Of a stretch of DNA of 64,000 nucleotides, positions 58,622 through 64,000 are shown one piece after another. Positions within the stretch are counted from its first letter, which is position 1. Each line of letters begins with the position of its first letter. Source of the DNA: JANNOG01 sp031398915 (GTDB taxonomy: Bacteria > Actinomycetota > Actinomycetes > Actinomycetales > JBBAYJ01); the NCBI GenBank assembly GCA_031398915.1, contig JANNOG010000076.1, positions 1-64,000 of the forward strand, in the 5' to 3' direction. The notes under the pieces are model-generated. The model ran no database searches. It saw only the letters and a program-made list of their open reading frames with translations, and was not told where the DNA came from. The position numbers and the translations under genes were made by a program.

Positions 58622-60463
58622 ATGACCATGCCCGATCCTTCGACTCCCCCACTCGTACGACGTCCGGCCTTCGTCATCGGTCTCGTCGCCACACTGGTGA
58701 CAGCCATGATCGCGACCGCTCTCGGCACTCTCGACGGATCGGCTGCCGCCGCAGGCACCCTGCTGTCCCAGGGCAAACCGGCCGTCGCGTCATCGGTCGA
58801 GAACGCCGCCACCCCGGCGAGCGCCGCCGTCGACGGCGACCCCGGCACCCGCTGGTCCAGTGACTTCAGCGACCCGCAGTGGCTGCGGATCGACCTCGGG
58901 GCCACCTCGACCATCGACTCGGTGCAGCTCGTCTGGGAGGCCGCCTACGCCCGGACCTTCCGGATCCAGGTCTCCGACGACGCCACCACCTGGCGCGACG
59001 CCACGCCCGTGGTCACCGGCGTCAGTGGCACCCAGACCGTGGTCGCTGCCGGCACCGGCCGCTACGTCCGGATGCTCGGTTCGACCCGGGCGACGGGCTA
59101 CGGCTACTCGCTGTGGGAGTTCCGGGTCTACGGCGACTCGGGATCGGCCACGACCTGCGCCGCAACCAACCAGGCACAGGGCAGGCCGGCAGCGGCGTCC
59201 TCGGTGGAGAACCCCGGCACGCCCGCGAGCGCCGCGGTCGACGGCGACCCGGGCACCCGCTGGGCGAGTGCGTTCAGTGACCCGCAGTGGTTACGGGTCG
59301 ATCTCGGCGCCCGAGTCGGTGTCTGCGGGGTCACACTGACCTGGGAGGCCGCATACGCCACCGGCTTCGCCATCCAGGTCTCGGACGACGCCACGACGTG
59401 GACGGACGCCTATCGGAGCACGACCGGAACCGGCGGGACCCAGACCCTGGCCCTGGACGCCGTCGGGCGTTATGTCCGGGTGCTGGGAACGGCCCGTGCC
59501 ACCGGCTACGGCTACTCGCTGTGGGAGTTCGCCGTCCGCATCACCGCGGCAAACCCGACCCCCACGGCGACCCCCACTCCGCCTACCCCCACTCCGACGA
59601 CTCCCACGCCGACGACGACTCAGACTCCGACTCCGCCGGGGTACGACGCGTTCTGGGGTGACACCAGCACCATCCCGGCCGCCAACAACGTGCTGATGCT
59701 CAAGATCCTCAACCGCACCAACGGGCGGTACCGCGACGACCAGGTGTTCTGGAGCTACAACGGCGAGGTCCGCTCGATCGCCGAGCAGCCGTACTTCGAT
59801 ATGCCCGCCAACACGGCCGGGCGGATGTACTTCCATCTCGGATCGCCGACCAGCCGGTACACCGACTTCATCGAGTTCACCGTCGGGCCTGACGTCTTCA
59901 ACGGCAACACCACCCGGGTCGACGGCTTCAGCCTCAAGCTCGCGATGCGGCTGCACGCCCGGGACGGGTACGACCGGGCCGTCGGCGAGGACCTCGCCAC
60001 GTTCGCCGAAGACCGGGCGGAGACCTTCCAACGGTTCATCGACGAGGTCCCCGCCGAGTTCGACGACCTGGCCCGGATCGAGGCGCCCTACCGGATTCCG
60101 GCACCCAACAACTCCCCGGATTTCCGCCCCGGTGGACGGTACGAGGCCTACCTCAGCAGCTACGCGGCATCGGTCGGCGTGAACGCGACGACGTCGGAGA
60201 TCACCGGGTGTTCGGGACCGCTGGCTGAGGCGCCCGGGTTGTGCTCGGCACTCAACCGGCACGTGGCGCAGCTGCCGCCGAGCCAATGGTCGACGCCGTC
60301 GCTGTACTACCAGAGCGCCCCGGCGAACTACTACTCGAAGTTCTGGCACGACCACGCCATCGACGCCCTCGCCTATGGCTTCCCGTACGACGACTTCGCC
60401 TCTCAGTCGTCATTCATCGCCCGCGGCGACCCGGAGTACCTGCTGGTGGCGGTCGGCTGGTGA
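58622..60463 (+). CDS. Secreted two-discoidin plus GH64-like beta-1,3-glucanase
   Basis: The ATG at 58622 follows AGGAGG and gives 613 residues. A signal region (VIGLVATLVTAMIATALGTLDG) is followed by two discoidin modules (about 45-180 and 185-310), a TPTATPTPP linker and a 280-residue domain with NRTNGRYRDDQVFWSYNGE, AEQPYFDMPANTAGRMYFHLG and GFSLKLAMRLHARDGYDRAVGED, which match the GH64-type beta-1,3-glucanases. These cut laminarin-like or fungal cell wall beta-1,3-glucan. The discoidin modules likely bind the polymer. Confidence 0.85.
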   Translation: MTMPDPSTPPLVRRPAFVIGLVATLVTAMIATALGTLDGSAAAAGTLLSQGKPAVASSVENAATPASAAVDGDPGTRWSSDFSDPQWLRIDLGATSTIDSVQLVWEAAYARTFRIQVSDDATTWRDATPVVTGVSGTQTVVAAGTGRYVRMLGSTRATGYGYSLWEFRVYGDSGSATTCAATNQAQGRPAAASSVENPGTPASAAVDGDPGTRWASAFSDPQWLRVDLGARVGVCGVTLTWEAAYATGFAIQVSDDATTWTDAYRSTTGTGGTQTLALDAVGRYVRVLGTARATGYGYSLWEFAVRITAANPTPTATPTPPTPTPTTPTPTTTQTPTPPGYDAFWGDTSTIPAANNVLMLKILNRTNGRYRDDQVFWSYNGEVRSIAEQPYFDMPANTAGRMYFHLGSPTSRYTDFIEFTVGPDVFNGNTTRVDGFSLKLAMRLHARDGYDRAVGEDLATFAEDRAETFQRFIDEVPAEFDDLARIEAPYRIPAPNNSPDFRPGGRYEAYLSSYAASVGVNATTSEITGCSGPLAEAPGLCSALNRHVAQLPPSQWSTPSLYYQSAPANYYSKFWHDHAIDALAYGFPYDDFASQSSFIARGDPEYLLVAVGW

Positions 60464-60508
60464 TCCAAACACCGTAATCCGCGGCACCTGGGCGGCTACA
60501 GTCGAAGC

Positions 60509-61135
60509 GTGGCTGGTGATGCTCGTCCCGGGCCCACATCGGGCCCGGGACGGACACCCACCCGTACCCGGATCCTCGATGCGGCGGTGACCGCCTTCGC
60601 GGAGCAGGGCTACGAGGGGACCTCACTGGCCACCGTGGCCGACTCGATCGGACTCTCACAGCCGGGTCTGCTCCACCACTTCCCGAGCAAGCGGGCCCTG
60701 TTGCTCGCCGTCCTCCAGCAGCGCGACGACGTGGACGGTGAGCGCGTCGGACTGTCGTCGCAGCAGAGTGGACTCGCGGCGCTGGACGGCCTCGTCGAAC
60801 TGATGGCGTACAACGCCGCCCAACGCGGCATCGTGCAGAGCTTCAGCGTGCTCACCGGAGAATCCGCCGCCGAGCAGCACCCGGGCCACGAGCACTTCAC
60901 CAGGCGGTACGAACGGATCAGGGCCGAACTGGCCGGGGCCCTCGATCGAGGCGTCGCCACCGGCGAGATCAGGGCCGACGTGGACTGCCGGGCCATCGCC
61001 GTCGAGGTCTTCGCCATGATGGACGGGCTGCAGCTGCAGTGGTTGCACGACCCGGCCACCGTCGACATGGTGTCGACCTTCCGGTCCTACGTCGATCGCC
61101 TCAAGCACGATCTCGCCACTGCGGCAGCCGGGTAG
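60509..61135 (+). CDS. TetR family transcriptional regulator
   Basis: This 208-residue protein has the TetR HTH (RTRILDAAVTAFAEQGYEGTSLATVADSIGLSQPGLLHHFPSKRALL) near the N-terminus and a helical ligand domain with RIRAELAGALDRGVATGEIRADVDCRAIA and MMDGLQLQWLHDP. The GTG at 60509 is the likely start, with weak support. It lies in the same direction as the secreted glucanase set and 10 bp from the end of the convergent GH3 gene. It probably represses this locus in the absence of an oligosaccharide, which is inferred from position. Confidence 0.9.
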   Translation: MAGDARPGPTSGPGRTPTRTRILDAAVTAFAEQGYEGTSLATVADSIGLSQPGLLHHFPSKRALLLAVLQQRDDVDGERVGLSSQQSGLAALDGLVELMAYNAAQRGIVQSFSVLTGESAAEQHPGHEHFTRRYERIRAELAGALDRGVATGEIRADVDCRAIAVEVFAMMDGLQLQWLHDPATVDMVSTFRSYVDRLKHDLATAAAG

Positions 61136-61145
61136 CCCGAGCCCC

Positions 61146-63623
61146 TCAGGCGACGACGACTCGACAGTGGGCCCGCAGGTCCACCACGGACCGGCCGACG
61201 TGGAAGCCGAACGCGCCCACCTCGGTGCGCCACCCCTCGTCCCAGTGCTGCATGGCCCGGGCGGGCACCGTCACGGTCACCTCGACCTGCTCCCCCGGCG
61301 CGGCCTCGACCCGGGCGAAGCCGCCGAGCCAGCGCTGTGGCCGCTCGTGCGCAGAGTCCGGCCGCGAGACGTAGACCTGGACGACGTCGGCGCCGGTGCG
61401 CCGACCGGTGTTGCGCACCCCGACCCGGAGTGTCACGGGCTCACCGGGACGCACCGCGTCGGGTGCCTCAGCCCGGACGTACTCCCAGTCGGTGTACCCC
61501 AGGCCGTGGCCGAACCATGCCGCGGGGGCCACACCACTGCGCAACCACGCCCGGTAACCGACGTGCAGGCCCTCCGCGTAGTCGAGGACGCCGTCGACCG
61601 GGCGGACGTCGAGCACCGGGGCGTCGGCCTGGCGTATCGCCCACGTGGTGGGCATCCGCCCGCCGGGCTCGCACACTCCGGTGAGCACGTCGGCCAGCGC
61701 GCCACCGCCCTCCTGGCCGGCGAACCACGTCAGCAGCACGGCCGGAGCCTCCGCCAGCCACGGCAGCTCGACCGGACCTCCCGAGTTGACCACGACGACC
61801 GTTCGCGGGTTGGCTGCGAGCACCGCCCGCACCAGGTCGTCCTGTCCCTCGGGCAATCGCAGGCTGGCCCGGTCGAACCCCTCGCTCTCGTCCTGTGGGG
61901 TGGTGCCCACGACGACGACGGCCACGTCGGCGGCACGCGCTGCAGCAACGGCGTCGGCCAGCTCGGCGCCGGCGTCGCGACGCGGACGCGCCACCACGAG
62001 GCTGGTGCTCACTCCGAACATGGCGGTCCCCACCCGGTGACGGGTGACCACCTCGACGGCCCGACCCGCGACGAGGTCCACGTCGATACCCACTGTCGGG
62101 GGTGCCAGGTTGACGGTGGCGATGTCGTCGCTGTCCGGCGTGATGTCACCCTCGAAGGCGGCCCGGCCGTCGACGAGCAGGGAATGCCACCCGGTGCCGC
62201 CCAGCCCGATCCACCACCGACCGGTGACGTCGACCTGCAACCGGGCCACCACCTCGACGACGGCGGTCGCCGGTGGCAGCTCCTCGCGGGTCCACACCAG
62301 CCGGCCGGTCAACCGCCGGTCCGAACCCAGCTCGACGCCGGAGTCGTCCAGGTAGCGGGACCGTAGCCCCGCCTCCCCCGTCACCGGGTCGGTGACGTCG
62401 CCACGCCTGACCGGTTCGGGCGTCCGCCGGCCCGGCGCGGCGCCGACGTGGCGCACCGTCGCGGACCCGAGTGCTGCCACCAGCCCCTCCAGGGGCGTGA
62501 CGACCCGGGCCGCGAACACCTCCGCGCTGCCGCCGCCCTGCTCGCGCGGTACGGCGGCGTTGGGGCCGAGGACTGCGACCGAGCTGACCGACTCCGCCAA
62601 CGGCAACAGGCCGCCGACGTTGCGCAGCAGGACCGTGCCTGCTGCGGCCACCCGACGAAGTAGGGCGCGCGCCTCGTGCTCGGGCACGGCGGCCGGTACC
62701 TGGGCTGCCGGCCCGTCCGCCAGGGCGCCCACCCGCCAGGCGAGGCGGAGCAGGCGACGCACCTTGTCGGCCACTGCGGCCGGCGGCACCAGACCGGCCT
62801 CGACCGCCGCGAGCAGCGCCGCACCCCAGGCACCCTCGGGGCCGGGCATCGCCAAGTCCTGCGCGGCCCGACCGGAGGCCTCGGTGGTGCGGACCGCCGT
62901 CCAGTCCGAGACCACCACCCCATCGAAGCCCCACTCCCGCTTGAGCGGGTCGTGCAACAGCGGACTCGCGCTCATCGTCGTGCCGTTGACCCCGTTGTAC
63001 GCCGACATCACCAGCCACGCGCCGCCGTCGGTCACGACACGTTCGAACGGCGCCAGGTACAACTCGCGCAGGGTGCGTTCGTCGACGCGGGCGTCGAGGG
63101 TGAAGCGTTCGGTCTCGGAATCGTTCGCCACGTAGTGCTTGGGGCTCGCGGCCACCCCTGCGGACTGCAGCCCGCTCACCATGGCGACACCGATCTCGCC
63201 GACCAGATGAGGATCCTCGGAATAGCACTCGAAGTGCCGGCCGCCCAGCGGTGAGCGGTGGAGGTTCAGGGTGGGGGCGAGCAGGACGTCGACTCCTTTG
63301 CGTCGACACTCGGCGGCCAGCAGCACCCCGACCTCCCGGACCAGCTCGGGGTCCCAGGTCGCAGCGAGCGCGGTCGGTGACGGGGTGACCAGCGCGGTGT
63401 CCCGCTCGTCCCAGCTCTGACCACGCACGCCCACCGGACCGTCGGAGGTGACCATGGCGCGCAGCCCGACGACGGACTCGGCGTGCGTCGTCCACATCGT
63501 GGCGCCGCTCACCAGGCGGATCCGGGCGGGCAGGTCCAGGGTGTCCAGCAGCCGGTCCAGCAGCGCCTCGTCGGGCTCGGCAACTCCGGCGAGCCGGCGC
63601 CCGGCAGGCACCACGGCCGTCAC
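61146..63623 (-). CDS. Cytoplasmic GH3 beta-glucosidase-like enzyme
   Basis: The GTG at 63623 overlaps the upstream permease stop (GTGA) and gives 825 residues with no signal peptide. The GH3 barrel has VTSDGPVGVRGQSWDERDTALVTPSP, GVDVLLAPTLNLHRSPLGGRHFE and the nucleophile Asp in GVVVSDWTAVR, then a long insertion (about residues 400-560) that may be a PA14-like domain, and a C-terminal Fn3-like domain (VTLRVGVRNTGRRTGADVVQVYVS). It should split oligosaccharides imported by the ABC transporter. It is the second gene of an operon with that transporter. Confidence 0.93.
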   Translation of the reverse strand: MTAVVPAGRRLAGVAEPDEALLDRLLDTLDLPARIRLVSGATMWTTHAESVVGLRAMVTSDGPVGVRGQSWDERDTALVTPSPTALAATWDPELVREVGVLLAAECRRKGVDVLLAPTLNLHRSPLGGRHFECYSEDPHLVGEIGVAMVSGLQSAGVAASPKHYVANDSETERFTLDARVDERTLRELYLAPFERVVTDGGAWLVMSAYNGVNGTTMSASPLLHDPLKREWGFDGVVVSDWTAVRTTEASGRAAQDLAMPGPEGAWGAALLAAVEAGLVPPAAVADKVRRLLRLAWRVGALADGPAAQVPAAVPEHEARALLRRVAAAGTVLLRNVGGLLPLAESVSSVAVLGPNAAVPREQGGGSAEVFAARVVTPLEGLVAALGSATVRHVGAAPGRRTPEPVRRGDVTDPVTGEAGLRSRYLDDSGVELGSDRRLTGRLVWTREELPPATAVVEVVARLQVDVTGRWWIGLGGTGWHSLLVDGRAAFEGDITPDSDDIATVNLAPPTVGIDVDLVAGRAVEVVTRHRVGTAMFGVSTSLVVARPRRDAGAELADAVAAARAADVAVVVVGTTPQDESEGFDRASLRLPEGQDDLVRAVLAANPRTVVVVNSGGPVELPWLAEAPAVLLTWFAGQEGGGALADVLTGVCEPGGRMPTTWAIRQADAPVLDVRPVDGVLDYAEGLHVGYRAWLRSGVAPAAWFGHGLGYTDWEYVRAEAPDAVRPGEPVTLRVGVRNTGRRTGADVVQVYVSRPDSAHERPQRWLGGFARVEAAPGEQVEVTVTVPARAMQHWDEGWRTEVGAFGFHVGRSVVDLRAHCRVVVA

Positions 63624-64000
63624 TTGACCGCACCCGACGACAGGCCCGCCACGAGATAGCGCTGCAGGAACAGGAACCCCACGAGTACCGGGATCGACAC
63701 CACCACAGAGGCAGCCATCAACTGGTTCCACAGCACCGAGGACTGCGAGGCGTACGCCTGCAACCCCACCGCCAGCGTCCGGGTACCGCGGTCGGTCAGG
63801 ACGGACGCGAACAGCACCTCTCCCCACGCCGTGACGAAGGCGAACACCCCGACCGCCACGATCCCGGGGCGCGCCACCGGCAGCACGACCCGAAACAGCG
63901 CCCCGATCGGACCGTTGCCGTCGATGAGGGCTGCCTCTTCCAGTTCGCGCGGCAGGGCGGCGAAGTACCCGACGAGCATCCAGATCGAGAAGGGCAATGC
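63620..64000 (-). CDS. Carbohydrate ABC transporter permease, MalG type, partial
   Basis: The gene runs off the right edge, so only the C-terminal 126 residues or so are present. Three or four helices and the permease EAA motif (EEAALIDGNGPIGALFRVVLPVARPG) identify it as the MalG/type II sugar permease that docks to the ATPase. The C-terminus ends VAGLSSGAVK, typical of sugar permeases. It should bring in glucan oligosaccharides for the following GH3 enzyme. Confidence 0.93.
   Translation of the reverse strand, partial: ALPFSIWMLVGYFAALPRELEEAALIDGNGPIGALFRVVLPVARPGIVAVGVFAFVTAWGEVLFASVLTDRGTRTLAVGLQAYASQSSVLWNQLMAASVVVSIPVLVGFLFLQRYLVAGLSSGAVK

Noticed and set aside
55125..58652. Very long open frame (about 1175 codons) on the minus strand opposite the GH3 protein
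   Set aside because: It is the GC-bias mirror of a clear discoidin/GH3 gene, its product is Gly/Arg-rich without domains, and the + strand frame has a signal peptide and known domains.

Overview
The window is high-GC DNA with dense, short-gapped genes and many GTG starts, from an actinomycete. Several genes are typical of Mycobacteriales and their close relatives: an MptB-type lipomannan mannosyltransferase, an LmeA-like lipoprotein, a lone WXG100 protein, a class F sortase, an XPB-type helicase beside its helicase-associated partner, and a serC / DUF3027 / DUF2530 / cold-shock block. Recalled from memory, several of these lie near each other in mycobacterial genomes. I see no rRNA, tRNA, CRISPR array, insertion sequence or integrase, so genus is not assigned.

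Layout. 1-7.7 kb: an SMP-30-like protein, a Tat-exported SpdH-like flavoprotein, MptB, a VKOR oxidoreductase, an SDR and an orphan GltD. 7.7-10.1 kb: a small accessory island with the relic of a TipA-type MerR regulator and a tightly coupled two-gene operon. That operon encodes a 266-residue protein that looks like a bacterial gasdermin and a subtilisin-like protease with a C-terminal helical-repeat region. 10.3-41 kb: mostly core genes (XdhC-like, zwf, an M11-type secreted zincin, HNH nuclease, photolyase, MetX-like hydrolase, pdxH, serC, MFS, SDR, DUF2530/DUF3027, cold shock protein, larE, lmeA-like, helicase pair, sortase F, a two-component system, an ABC exporter, HtrA-like protease, WXG100, moaA, moaD).

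41-52 kb: a P450, moaE and a catabolic cluster. The cluster has a phthalate-dioxygenase-type reductase, HAD hydrolase, 4-OT-like tautomerase, SDR and IclR regulator. Divergent from IclR is a compact operon encoding a split PEP-synthase-like kinase (356 + 603 residues), a Rieske oxygenase, a small Cys-rich protein and a 2-keto-4-pentenoate hydratase-family enzyme. The split kinase resembles phenylphosphate synthase and CreH/CreI, which suggests that a phenolic or similar hydroxyl is phosphorylated before oxidation.

52-64 kb: a beta-glucan utilisation locus. Three large secreted proteins carry seven discoidin (F5/8C) modules in total, joined by Thr/Pro linkers to a beta-helix domain, a GH3 domain and a GH64-like beta-1,3-glucanase domain. 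They are followed by a TetR regulator, an intracellular GH3 glycosidase and a sugar ABC permease cut by the right edge.

The strongest candidates for undescribed biology are the gasdermin-like/protease pair (7958-10119) and the phosphorylation-linked Rieske oxygenase operon (46549-51871). Both assignments come from reading motifs, not from database searches.
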